The notes below the pieces were generated by a model that was given only the letters and a program-made list of their open reading frames with translations, made no database searches and was not told the DNA's origin. A stretch of 64,000 nt of DNA from Butyriboletus loyo (Eukaryota > Basidiomycota > Agaricomycetes > Boletales > Boletaceae). A program made the translations under genes and the position numbers. Below, piece by piece: positions 32,831 to 45,100 of this stretch. The stretch covers positions 62,001-126,000 of the forward strand of contig JBBPSI010000006.1 in the NCBI GenBank assembly GCA_038093515.1. Direction: 5' to 3'. Every line of letters begins with the position of its first letter. Position 1 is the first letter of the stretch.

Positions 32831-35800
32831 ATGGAAAAGTCTGTTGCAGACTCCAGCTCGCGCAAGTCGATGGATGGCCAGGGACGGGGTCATGGAATAC
32901 AGATAGAGTACTTCCTCTCCGTTCTACCCCATCCGCAACTTGCTCATTGACCTTTGGACGCCCACAGCTACCGCACTCTTTCCATTCGTGTCGACGAAAA
33001 ACTCGGCGAGAAGCCCAAGAAGTCTACAGACCCTGCAGATGCCGTTGCTGCCATCGACGTCCACCTTGTCCCCACCGACGAAGTCTATGTTCGCTACTCG
33101 TGCAGTCCCGCCGTCGGTCTCGACTCTGCCGCGGTAGAACGCAAATTAAAGGATGGGAAAAACGTCATTAGCCCTCCTCCTACCCAGTACTGGCTCAAGG
33201 CCCTCAACTACATCTTCGGTGGTTTCAACTTCCTCATGTGGATTGCATTCATCGTCACAGTGGTTGGTCTCCCCATTCACATCCACAACTCTTCCCCTCA
33301 ATAATACATTGCCTTCTAGCTCTCGTATAAGCCCTTAGGGAACCCCCCGCAAATTTTCAACCTCGGCGTCGGTATTCTCCTCGTAAGTGCCACCTCTCCT
33401 AGCCCGCATTTTTCATTCTCAGTGTCATGCCCCTCATAGCTGCTCGTCATCATCATTTCTGCAACCTTTTATGCTTTGGTGGACTGGAATGCAAACCGCA
33501 TCATGAAGTCCATCAAGTCTCTCATCGCTGAGGAGGCTGCGGTCATACGGGACGGTAATCAACAACTCACCTCCGCAAACGATATCGTTGTCGGGGACAT
33601 TGTCGTGCTTTCTACTGGTGATCGTGTGCCTGCCGACCTCAGGATCGTTCAAATGTCTTCTGATTTGCGCTTTGATCGCTCTCTTCTTACCGGCGAAAGG
33701 TGGGTTCAACTAGTTCTCCCGGCGTGATGGCATCGTTGACACCTACGTTAGTGATATGATCCCGGGGTCCCTTGATGCCACCTCCGATAACGCCCTTGAG
33801 ACCCGCAACTTGGCTCTCAACTCGACCTTTGTCACGCAGGGCAACTGCCGTGGTATAGTATTTGCCACCGGTGACCGCACTGTCATGGGCCGATTGGTCC
33901 GCATGTCTGGCGAGACAAAGTTCAAATTGACAACCATCCAAAAAGAAATCTGGTTCTTTACCAAAGTCATTTCCACCGTCGCTCTCTCTCTCTTCTGCAT
34001 TTCGCTCCTTTTATACGGTGTTTGGCTTCGCAAGAGTTACCCGGGATATCTCACTATCAGTGGTGCCATCATCAACTCTATCGGATGTTTGACAGCGTTC
34101 GTGCCCCAGGTGAGTCTCTCCATCTGGAATAGTGTACCAAAATGCTCAATCTCATCACACTTAGGGTCTGCCTGTCTGTGTCGCTCTTTCCTTGACTGTA
34201 ATCGCACGCCGCATGGCCAAGAGAAACGTCCTTGTCAAAAACTTGGCGACTATCGAGACACTCGGTTGTATTTCTGTTTTGTGCTCCGACAAAACTGGTA
34301 CTCTGACTGCAGGAAAGATGGTAAGCCGTACGGGTGTCCCTACGCGACTGGTTTGCTAACTCTACTCTAGGCTGTTACATCGATCGCGTTCCTCGATGCT
34401 TCCATGAAAGCCCACGAACTCGAGGGCAAAGTGGCAGAAGCGGCTGACCCTCAAATATACGCTGGCCTTGATGCCATGCACAAGATTACCAGACTCTGCA
34501 ACGGCGCAAAGTTTGATGCTGCTACCGCCGACCGCCCAATCGCGGAGCGTGTCGTCAAGGGAGATCCCACTGACACTGCTCTTCTCCGCTTCTCTGAGGC
34601 ACTCTCCGCCCCTAGTCTCGACATCAATACCTCTTCGCTCTTGGATAACTGCAGGCGTCTGTTTGAAATCCCGTTCAACTCCAAGAACAAGTGGATGCTC
34701 TCCGTCTTTGAGGTCAATGATGTGGTTGATGGTGACATCAGCGAAAAGAACAGCAGGACCTGGGTGTTTGCCAAGGGTGCTCCAGACATCTTGTTCCGCT
34801 CTTGCAGCACGGTCATGAAGGCGGACGGCTCTGTTGTGCCGTTTAACGACTCCGCGAAGGAACAACTCTCCGTGCTTCAGAGTGCATGGTCGAGCGAAGG
34901 CCAGCGTGTCCTTGCAGTGTAAGCCAATTCCGTTGTTTCCCATACCGGCGTGTTCGCTCAAGAACAGAACAGATGCCGCAAGCCGCTCGAGGTATTCAAG
35001 GGTCACTTGCCCCCGAGTGATCTCGAAGCGGTCATGTATGGTGAGATGCAAGACTTGACGTTGGTTGGACTGGTCGGCATCCGTGATCCCCCCCGGCCCG
35101 ATGTTCCGGCAGCTATTGATGTCATTCGGAGAGCGGGTGTCCGGGTATTCATGGTCACCGGCGACTTCAAATTGACCGCTGTGGCCATCGCTTGTCAGGT
35201 AGGCCGCCGTTGTTGCATATGTTGGCGGTGTCCTTGTTGACGCCGTCTAGGTCCGCATTATCACACAAGAACGCATCGAAACCATCGACGACGTTCGTGC
35301 GGCGGCAGACAAATATCCAGAGGGAATTCGTCCATCATTGATTAAGCCCTCCAATGATGATCCCATCCGGGCCGTCGTTCTAACCGGTGAAGATGTTGCC
35401 ACCCTTACTCCTCTCGACTGGAACGTGATTGTCGGATCTTACACCGAAATTGTATTCGCGCGCACGACCCCTGACCAGAAGATGTCAATCGTGGAAAACA
35501 TCAAAGCTCGTGGGGACAATACCGTTGCAGTCACCGGTGATGGTGTCAACGATGCGCCGGCGCTCAAGGCATCTGACATCGGTGTCGCCATGGGAAGCGG
35601 AAGTGATGTTGCAAAGGAAGCTGGTGAGATTTGTTCGGACCTCTCCATCGTCATCCCCCAGTTAACCCAAATGATGACGGTAAGCTGCACTCATTTTACT
35701 TAACAATGACTTTGCGTCCATCCCCGTCGCCATTGAAATGGGTCGTTTGGTGTTTGACAACCTGAAGAAAGTGACGCTCTATCTTATGCCAGTACGTCGT

Positions 35801-36702
35801 CAAATGCCAACCTGACATGTGAAACTTACGCGGCCCAGGTCGGTTCATACACAGAATTCATGGGAGTGCTTGCCAACGTCTTCCTGGGAATGCAAATTCC
35901 TTTGAGTTCGTACCTGCAGGTCTGCTTCTCGATCACAAACGATGTTGTCATGTCCATCTCTTTGATGTACGAGAAAGCGGAGGCTGACCTCATGCTGCGA
36001 AAACCGAGGAATGCCAGGACGGATCGGCTCACAGACTGGCGGCTGTTCTTCCAGATTTACCTGGTCAGTCATTGCGTACGTTCCAAGAGCATAGACTTAC
36101 TGTCAACCAGTTCACCGGGCTCATGGCTTGGCCCTGCTGTATGGCCATGTGGTTCGTGTACATGCACCAGAACGGTCTCGGATTCTACGACGTCATCCTG
36201 ACTTTCAACCAATGGGGAGCTGGTTGGAAGGGTAAATCAATTGATGAACTTAACACCCTCGTCAACACTGGACAGTGTATCTAGTAAGTGATCCTTTTAT
36301 CCGCAGCTACTCGATCGTTGACCTAGGATAGTTACGTGACCATGGTGTTCCTTCAATACGGCAACCTGCTTGCTATCCGTAACAGGAGAGTCTCGCTCTT
36401 GCAGTCGAATCCGCTCTGGGGACCAAGGCAGAACTTGGTCGTGCCCGTTGGGATGGTCTTTACGGCTGTGATCGCTATCGTCAATCTCTATGGGCCTGGA
36501 CTTCAAGCTGTCTTTGGCACCACACCGATTCCGGCCATGTTCTGGGGCCCACCTTTCGCCTTCGCGCTTGCGGTACTGATCTTAGATGAGCTTCGTAAGC
36601 TGATCGTCAGGACGTATCCCAAAGTAAGTGGCGAGTGTACGCGTGGAATGATGACATCTGATCGCGTCGGAATAGTCGATCGTTGCCAAGATGGCATGGT
36701 AA
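32831..36702 (+). CDS. Na+/K+-type P-type ATPase, tandem copy 1
   Basis: This is an ATP-driven cation pump with about ten membrane helices. Exon 1 is 32831-32907 ([16 protein letters not shown]), then 32968-33259, 33320-33382, 33440 onward, ending at TAA 36700-36702 after SIVAKMAW. Motifs: first helix [13 protein letters not shown], actuator LTGES (split by an intron), M4 [13 protein letters not shown], phosphorylation site DKTGTLT at 34288-34308, nucleotide domain [12 protein letters not shown] and KGAPDILF, hinge [14 protein letters not shown] and [12 protein letters not shown]. The sequence around NSTFVTQG...[15 protein letters not shown] matches animal Na,K-ATPase-like (IIC) pumps better than fungal ENA or PMA pumps. 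It may belong to the fungal alkali-cation uptake (ACU) group, but that is inference. The usual PEGL is PQGL, with an intron between Q and G. The frame is intact across all introns I checked. Confidence 0.88.
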
Positions 36703-37416
36703 CATACTGGCATGGCAGCGTCAGGTTGCCGTCGAGATCAATCTGCTGTCAACAGGAGATCACACGTAACTCGTATTATATCCTGAAAGTGTCCACAACG
36801 TACATTATGTATTTTGGACTGTTAGAGAATCGATATTTTGTAACTGTTTCCTCCGAGCCGAAGTGGAACCGTATAACGGAACGACGAGTTGAGTTTGATC
36901 GAGTGGTGATTGATTGATCGTCAAGTTGTCGGTCCGATCAGCTCCACCGTTGACATCGTACCTTGTTCTGGTCGCCGCTGTCGACGAGGGGAGTCCGCAC
37001 ACCACCCATCGGAACTCGAGGGCTGTCAGCTGGCCGAAGGTCATGATTTTATACCCACCTACTGCGAGGGAAATGCCAGAGGTGTTTTCGCGAGTGGAAT
37101 GTTCATACCACTCTTGTTCGACTGCCCCGCACAATGGGAAATGAATCGCTCCACATTACCCCCAAGCACACAGCGCCTTTGGTGCCAGCCCGCTTCGTAG
37201 CGAATACCACGCAAATCAGAAAAGAGGGCCCGATAGCAGCAGGCCACCTTTGTGTCCGCGTAAGCCACTCATCTCACAGCGGAACTCGCGCATCTTGCAC
37301 CACCCACGTTGACTTCGACAGTACCTGAATGGCGAAAACAGCGCGATTCGTGTGACGCTCGATGGCAGCAGATAAAGGTATCTTCGTGAACCTCACAGCG
37401 CCTCCAACTTGTTCAT
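36703..37416. other. Spacer between tandem ATPases
   Basis: This 714-bp spacer must hold the 3' end of copy 1 and the promoter of copy 2. No open frame here is conserved or shared with the flank of copy 1. I see no repeat that would explain the duplication. Confidence 0.5.
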
Positions 37417-40400
37417 ATGGAATTCCAGAAGACGAACTCGAGGGCCTCGAACTCTGGGAGGGACAAGGTCTCCGGCTATGGCATTCAGATCGGGTGAGAC
37501 GCCTACCTCCGAGTGTTCGCTGCCCATTGCTCAACGTGCTTGCTAGTTATCGAACCCTTTCCGTTCGCGTCGACGAAAAGAACCTGCCTGCCAAGGCCAA
37601 GGCCGGCGCTGATCCAGCCGATGCTATCGCGAGCATCGACGTCCACCTCATCACCCCAGAAGAGGTGTATACCCGCTACTCCACCCACCCCGTCCACGGC
37701 CTAGACGATGCTGCCGTTCAGCGCAAGATAAAGGAGGGCAAGAACGTCATCAGTCCTCCACCAACTCAGTACTGGAAGAAGGCCCTCAACTACATCTTTG
37801 GTGGCTTCAACTTCCTCATGTGGATCGCGTTCATCTTGACCCTCGTACGCATGTCGCAATCAAACCCGTCTTCCGTTTGCTCACTCTTATTCCTCACAGT
37901 TGTCGTATAAGCCTCTTGGCCAGCCACCCCAGGTCTTCGTACTCGGTGTCGCGATTCTGTTGGTGCGTAGTATCGTTTGTGTCGTCTTCGCTGTTTTTTT
38001 TTTTTCACCTCTTTCTGCAATAGTTGCTTGTCATTATTGTTTCGGCCACGTTCTATGCCCTGGTCGACTGGAATGCTAGCAGGATCATGAAGTCAATCAA
38101 GTCTCTCATTGCCGAGGAGGCGTCTGTGGTTCGCGATGGCAAGGAAGTGATACTTCCCGCAACTGACATCGTCGTCGGCGACGTCGTCATCCTCGGACCT
38201 GGTGATCGCGTTCCGGCCGACTTGAGAATAGTACAAGCTTCCTCAGATCTTCGATTCGACCGTTCCCTACTTACCGGTGAAAGGTGAGCTCGCCCAGCCT
38301 CAGAAATGTTTTGTGCGTGAGTGGGCTAAGAGCAACATAGTGAGATGGTCCCCGGTGTCTTGACAGCAACGTCGGACAATGCCCTCGAGACCCGTAACCT
38401 TGCCTTGAACTCGACCTTTGTCACTCAGGGTACTTGCGCTGGCGTCACGTTTGCTACAGGTGACCGCACGGTGATGGGTCGCTTGGTGGCCATGTCCGGC
38501 GAAAAGAAGTTCAAGCTAACGACGATTCAAAAGGAGGTCTGGTTCTTCACGAAGATCATCTCTTGCTTTGCTCTGTTCTTTTTCCTCTTCTCGCTCCTTC
38601 TGTATGGCGTTTGGCTGCGGACGATGTACCCTGGCTACGACACAACGAGTACGGCCATCGTGAACTCGATCGGTTGTCTCACAGCTTTCGTCCCTCAGGT
38701 ACATCTCTTCCAAATATTTGTCTTGCTTCCTGTCTGACACCCCTTTCTTAGGGTTTGCCCATATCTGTCGCCCTCTCGTTGACCGTCATCGCTCGCCGAA
38801 TGGCGAAGCGCTCTGTGTTGGTCAAAAACTTGGCGACTATTGAGACCCTTGGGTGCATGTCCGTCCTGTGTTCCGATAAGACGGGTACACTCACGGCAGG
38901 TAAGATGGTGAGTCGTTGTGGAGTAGTAATTCTGCATTCACATCCTTACTGGACTATGTAGATGCTCGAGAACATTGCTTTCCTCGACAATCATTTCTCC
39001 GTGGCCGACATTCACGAGAAGATTTCAAAGGCCTCGGAACCGGCAAGATTCGCCGGTCTTAAACTCGTCTATCAAATTTCTCGGCTGTGCAATGCCGCGA
39101 AATTCGACGCAAGTACACTAAACAGGCCAGTCGAAGAGCGGGTGGTGAAGGGCGACCCGACAGATACTGCGCTTCTGCGCTTTTTCGAGGCACTTTCCAT
39201 TCCGAGTCTGGGGATCGATACCGCCCAGCTTCTAGAATCTTGGACGAAGCACTTTGACATCCCTTTCAACTCTCGCAACAAATGGGCGTTGACTGTTGTG
39301 GTTCCAAACGAGGAGAAGCATGAAAATTCGGGATGCATGCTCGTCAAGGGTGGTCCGGACGTATTGTTTAACTCGTGCAGAAACGTGCTGCAATGCGATG
39401 GCACCTCCATACCATTCGGGCCGAATGAAAGGCAAAGGATGTCTGCAATCCAAAACGAATGGTCGAGCGAAGGCAAGCGGGTTCTTGCGCTGTGAGTCTT
39501 TGTTCACTGTATCAAGGAGAATGTTCTTAAACACTTGTTCTACAGTTGCTGCAAATCGTTGGACGGAATCAAGCTCGGATTGCCCGCGAACACGATGGAA
39601 GAATTGATGTACTCCGAGATGCATGACTTGACGCTCGTCGGCCTTGTCGCCCTTCGTGATCCTCCTCGTGACGACGTCCAGGCTGCGATTGAGACGATCA
39701 GACGAGCTGGCGTTCGCGTCTTCATGGTTACTGGTGATTTCAAACTTACTGCAGTAGCAATCGCCTCTCAGGTAATTTGTCCCTCGTATTCAATATGCGA
39801 TCGTGTACTCATAATGTGCCTTCTCTCGCCAGGTTGGGATTGTCACGCAAGAACGAATTGACACGATCGAAAACGTTAAAGCGGCGGCATCCGAAAAGGC
39901 TCCTTACAAGTCACGCTACGATGTCAAACCCTCAGAGGATGAGGGATCCAGGTCGCTCGTTCTGACTGGCGAAGACGTTTCCGCTCTCACCCCACTCGAC
40001 TGGGATGTTGTCGTTGGAACATACAATGAAATTGTGTTTGCGCGTACCACCCCCGAACAAAAAATGAATATTGTCGAGGAGATCAAGTACCGCGGGGACA
40101 ACACGGTTGCAGTCACGGGTGACGGTGTCAACGATGCTCCTGCGTTGAAGGCCGCTGATATTGGTGTGGCAATGGGAAGTGGAAGCGACGTTGCGAAGGA
40201 AGCTGGTATGTCGATCCGCTTGTCGCTGTCACGCTGCTGAAATTGGCTTCAAGCTGCCCTCATTCTGCTCAAGAACGACTTTGCATCGATACCGGTCGCC
40301 ATTGAGATGGGTCGTCTTGTGTTCGATAACCTCAAGAAGGTCACTCTATATCTCATGCCGGTCAGTCCATTTCTACATGCACATCGACGAGGACTGACGC

Positions 40401-41344
40401 AAGTCTCAGGCTGGAAGCTACACAGAGTTCATGGCTGTCCTCGCGAATGTCCTGTGTGGCATGCAGCTACCCATGACTACGTACCAACAGGTCTGCTTCT
40501 GTATCACGAACGATGTCGCCATGTCAATTGCCTTGATGTACGAGAAGGCGGAAGATGGTGAGTACAACATGTGGATCTTGAATGTATTCTGATTGTCTGG
40601 TCAGACCTTATGACCCGCAAGCCACGCAATGCACGCACCGATCGTTTGACGGATTGGCGTCTGTTCGCGCAAGTTTACTTGGTGAATGGTCAACAGCAGT
40701 TACTGACTGGGACGTAGCTAACTATTTTGTCAGTTTATCGGACTCATGCTTTGGCCCTGTGCAATGGGCATGTGGTTCTTCTACATGCAGCTTCAGGGTC
40801 TCAAGTTCTACGACGTCATCTTGGTCTTTAACCGATGGCAAGATGGCTGGCAAGGCTTTTCTATCGACCAACTCACGGAGTTCGTCTATGTGGGTAGCTG
40901 CGTCTAGTATGTCGTTGGAGACTCCTTCCACTTTCCTTCCCTGACGGTGTGTGGTTCTACAGCTACATCACGCTTGTCTTCGGCCAGTATGGTAGCTTGC
41001 TATCTATTCGTAACCGTCGCGTCTCGATGATCAACTCGAATCCCCTCTGGGGTCCCCGCCGTAATCTGGCCGTGCCGTGCAGTATGGTCGCCACAGCGCT
41101 GATCGCGGTAATCAACCTTTACGGACCTGGACTTCAACAAATTTTCTATATGAGACCCATCCCCGGCATGTTCTGGGGCCTTCCTTTCGCTTTCGCGTGT
41201 GGCATCTTGTTGATGGATGAGCTGCGCAAGTTGATCGTGAGGACGTATCCCAAGGTGAGGTGTCACATGTCGATCATGTTCGCGTCGTTGCTTTGGCTGA
41301 CTCGAAAACGCGGCTAGTCGTTTATTGCTTGGATCGCGTGGTAA
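37417..41344 (+). CDS. Na+/K+-type P-type ATPase, tandem copy 2
   Basis: This is a paralogue of the preceding gene with the same domain order and visibly the same intron positions. The start is ATG 37417, giving [20 protein letters not shown] and joining through intron 37494-37546 to [11 protein letters not shown]. An earlier ATG at 37362 is in a different frame and does not join. Motifs: [18 protein letters not shown]4 [21 protein letters not shown] at 38875-38895, [47 protein letters not shown]. The C-terminal half ends [11 protein letters not shown], then SFIAWIAW and TAA 41342-41344. Copy 2 differs most in the N terminus and the nucleotide-binding loop. Both copies look functional. Substrate (Na+ or K+) and membrane cannot be read from sequence. 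Confidence 0.88.
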
Positions 41345-43276
41345 ATGTTGTGTTGAATTATGTCGGATTTTCATGGAAATGAGATGATAATGGGGGGCGA
41401 GGGAACAATATTGATGGTACATAAACGTTTGTCGTAGTCACTGGGTCAGGCTGTACTAGTACATAGCAGAGTCACGATGTGGCATATCTATTCTATTTGA
41501 CACAGTGGGAGTCGCCTCCCTTAGGTCGTTTAAATCGACTCGACAGCGACCTTTATTCCACAAACAGGCTCGGATGAATTTCTAACGTTGAAAGCTGTTG
41601 GATGGGGAATTGCTGCGACTTGATCATCCGCGCCGTCATCATGCTACAACTTGCTCCAAGCATCACCGTCACGCATATATGTACTTGAAAGCTTTGCTCC
41701 ATCGTGACGGTACAATATTTTCATCCAGCTGCCCAGCACCCACAAGCCCCGGGCTCTTCCAAGATCAGCGTGGCTCGCTCAACTCGGTTCGGACGAAGAG
41801 CGTTGGATACGATCAAGTGCGTCGTGTGCCCCATCTCGCCTTTAGATATAAATTCCATATGTGATAGTTATCTGGCCCCTGTCGTTTATCAAGACAACGA
41901 TAGGCCTTTCACGAAACAATTCCTTGCACAGCCGTTGCGTTTAGGTTTGCTTCTTTCATTCCGCTATGGGTGGGTTGTTGTTGTGATCGTGATGGAAGTG
42001 ATGCAGTGCTTGATTTTTCTTCGTAGACCCTTGATCGATATGGGGGGCGTAACTTGTTGATGTTCTCTTCGGCTGGTCTTTCGCTTTGCTTTGTACTGGC
42101 TGCGGGATTACTCTCGACCTGCAACAAGCCCGCTCCATACGGGGCCGCGGTGATGGTCTTTCTTTTCCCAATCTTTCTCGGCATAGGGTTCTTGCGTCCA
42201 TAACAGCGTCTTATCGGTCATGGCTGTACCCAGCGGAGGTGCGTTTGCAATGTGCATAGTAATCGGATCGTTTTCATTCTGCCGAACGCTTCACGCAGTC
42301 ACATAGATATCGACCAGAGCGAAGGGTTCCTCTATATCATCGTTGTCTAATCGGATCAGACCTACGTACATTTCCTTGTCGCACGCCAGTCTGTTTAACG
42401 TTACACCCAAAATGCAAACGAACTTTATTTATTTATTTATTTCCTGACCCATACAAATCACGCCTCCGGCAATCGCCAACATTGGATGGCGCGTGTTCGT
42501 CATCTTTCAACGCGCTTTGGATCTTGATCGTGTACCTGGGGGTTGGAGCTCGAAGACGTGGACCACATCTTTGAGAAGAGATGGATCACGGAGCGAGGGT
42601 GGACGGACGGTGGAGAGACGGGGGATTGTGCGGGACGTCGTGGGCTCGTTGGGTTTTATTACATGGCTATTACGCACTGATCACCGTAGCGGGTCCTGGA
42701 CACGTCAAGACGAGAATCTCGGTCGTTCGCATTTGAGTCTACCCATCGTACCAATGCCAGCAGGCAGGAGGGCCATGCGGACATCGCAAGGAACCAGCTG
42801 GAGCCCTCCTCCGTGATGCGGCGGAGCTAGACGCCACCAGCTCGACGCGTGCTCTCAAGCACGGCCCAAGCACACCCGAACCTAAAGGTTCACGAAGACT
42901 TCCCCCCTTCTTATATCCTCTGCGGACGTACGTATCGTACGCATGCTGGATACCTCGTGTCTGCCGTAACGATATGGTTTCAGTTATCTTGCAAGCGTCG
43001 TTCTGACCCTTTACTCGGGTCGTGAATTCGAAACAGGGCGGATTGGTGGTTGGGTTGGGTTCATAAGAAAGTTACGTGTGTGTCGTGGGTTCGGGATAAC
43101 TTTCTGCTCCACAGAGTCCAGCAGGTTTCCCTCTACCCCCCTTTTTTTTCTTGACAAAATTCGCATCTCAGTTGCAGTTGAGTGAACGTCAGACTTGGCT
43201 CTGTTTCAGAATTGCTCACGCGGACAAACGTTTGCTGGTCTCCCTCTATTTTTGCTTCATTCCCAGCCAGTTGAAT
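41345..43276. other. Long intergenic region
   Basis: Two overlapping minus-strand frames at 41909-42201 are open for 80-90 codons. One (MPRKIGKRKTITAAPYGAGL, then PAEENINKLRPPYRSR) has a protein-like look but no known family. A TTTA microsatellite lies at 42424-42442, and a pyrimidine tract at 43135-43152 upstream of the F-box gene. Nothing else can be supported. Confidence 0.45.
42424..42442 (+). repeat. (TTTA)n microsatellite
   Basis: There are four and three-quarter perfect tandem units of TTTA in non-coding DNA. A tract of this kind is prone to replication slippage. Confidence 0.85.
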
Positions 43277-45023
43277 ATGAATATGATGGACAGCACCTGC
43301 ACCTCGACCGAGTCTGAATCGATAGTGATTCCCGTGAGTGGTACTCTCGCACGCCATTGCTCCCAGATCTCGCCAACGTTCGTCTATTTAGCACGCCTAT
43401 TCGTGTTTGTTTCGTTCCAACTCTTGTCCTGCCCCTGAAACGTGTATCAATCTCAAAACCCTCATTGAGGAACATGAGTGTCAACTCGCCACCATCCAAC
43501 GCCAAGTCGAGCGTCTCAAAATGAGTCTCGCGGACATGGACCGTTTCGAGATTCAAACCAAAGAGGCACTTGTCAAACTCTACGCGACGCTTGCCCCGAT
43601 CAAGCGCTTACCGCCCGAGATCCTGTCTGAGGTATTCGAGCGGTGCCTCGACACGATGAACTCGGGCGTGTCGTTGTCGATTACAGCGAGGAACAAGGAA
43701 GCACCGCTGTTGCTCGCACGCGTGTGTCGCTCCTGGCGTGCCATCGTACATGGGACGCCTCGGCTATGGCGGGATATCTTTGTGAACGTCTGTGATGGGC
43801 GATACTCGGACGAGATTCGCAGGGATGCATTGCCTGTGCTACAGACATGGCTAGAGCACTCGGGTGGTCTCCCTCTCAACCTCGTCGTGGTGTGCAAGAC
43901 GGAGCGGGTGTTACCCGGTCTGATGGATCTCTTCGAGACCATCGTAGCCCACGCAGCGAGGTGGAAGACGGTCCAGCTCCGTCTACAGAACTCGCCGGTG
44001 GTATACAGGCTTGTCTGCCGCGCCTTTACCAAGTGTACCTCGCTATCGAGGTTTGACGTGACCGACGGCGGTCAATGCATGCCGTTATTCGCCAATCAGC
44101 AGCCGGACGAGGTGGAGGACCTGCAATCGATCCGCTTCGATCTGTCGCTCGCGCCGCTTGATCAGCTTTCGCTGTCGCTTGCTGGTCTCACCATTCAGGA
44201 CGTGGATGCGCGTTGGGCCACCCTCACGCGTTTGTCCTTTATGCAAGACACGCGTTCAAGCACGACGTCTATCACAGACTACGCGGCTATTCTTCAGCAA
44301 TGCACGTCTCTCAAGGAGTGCAGTATCGCTATCGACAGTGGCATCCGGGACGTGCCGCTTGAACCGTTTACGCTTCCCAGCCTTGAGTGTGTTGAGATCC
44401 AGGTGCTTCGGGACGCAAGTCACACGACGCAGATGGGCGATTTCCTGAGCGCCGTCTATGCGCCACGGCTCTGTGCATTCGCGATCGAGGACTATTGTCC
44501 GCGGGGAGAAGCGGTGTCGTACCACGGTCAACTGAAAGCGTTCCTGCAAGCACACGCACAGTCGCTTCGGCATCTCAGGTTCTCGACCACCTCCAAGTTC
44601 TTTACGGCGGAAGACGTGGTTGCGTTGATCGTCGAAACGCCGCTGTTGACGGAATTGGAGTATCATCCGGACGAGGAGTCGTCTCCCAAGGCGTTGTTGG
44701 AGGCATTGACGCCACGGGTACAAGGGGATGTGGTGGAATGTCTGCTCCCACGTTTGGAACGGCTCTTTGTGTACTGGGATACGACGGAGACGGTGTCAAA
44801 AGTGGGGGATATGATTGAGAAGCGGTATGCGTTGGTTGAGCGAGGGATTGCGCGGTTGACGCATCTCTCGTGCAAGCCTGTGAGGGTCAGTTTCGTGTAT
44901 GATTGTATGCCGCCGCATGTGCTCGTGGAGAACTTGGCTGCTCGACTGGAGCCACTTTGTCAGTGCGGGTTGCAGGTCGACTGGGCGGCGTACAGATATG
45001 AGCTCGAGTTTTTGTATTGTTGA
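43277..45023 (+). CDS. F-box-like protein
   Basis: The two exons are 43277-43333 and 43392-45023, encoding 562 residues. Exon 1 gives MNMMDSTCTSTESESIVIP. The GTGAGT intron ends TTTAG before HAYSCLFRSNSC. A predicted coiled coil (LIEEHECQLATIQRQVERLK, MSLADMDRFEIQTKEALVKL) leads directly into an F-box-like motif (IKRLPPEILSEVFERCLD) and the adjoining conserved helix (LLLARVCRSWRAIVHGTPRL W). The rest is leucine-rich with irregular repeats, for example LPLNLVVVCKTERVLPGLMD. This layout (coiled coil, F-box, divergent LRR-like tail) is abundant and expanded in agaricomycetes. The protein would act as a substrate adaptor of SCF ubiquitin ligases; its target is unknown. Three in-frame ATGs cluster at the start (43277, 43283, 43286). 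The gene is intact. Confidence 0.85.
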
Positions 45024-45100
45024 TGCTATACGAACGCAAGATGGATGCTCTCATGTGCGTTTGTTCCCAAGTCGTGTCTTAGATTAGCTCCACGACCACC

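Noticed and set aside
36910..37330. Plus-strand frames between the ATPases
   Set aside because: Short, unlinked to either ATPase by phase and without recognisable sequence.
41909..42201. Minus-strand frames of 80-90 codons
   Set aside because: Two different frames are open over the same bases, neither with a family motif or splice-linked continuation; kept only as a note in the intergenic entry.
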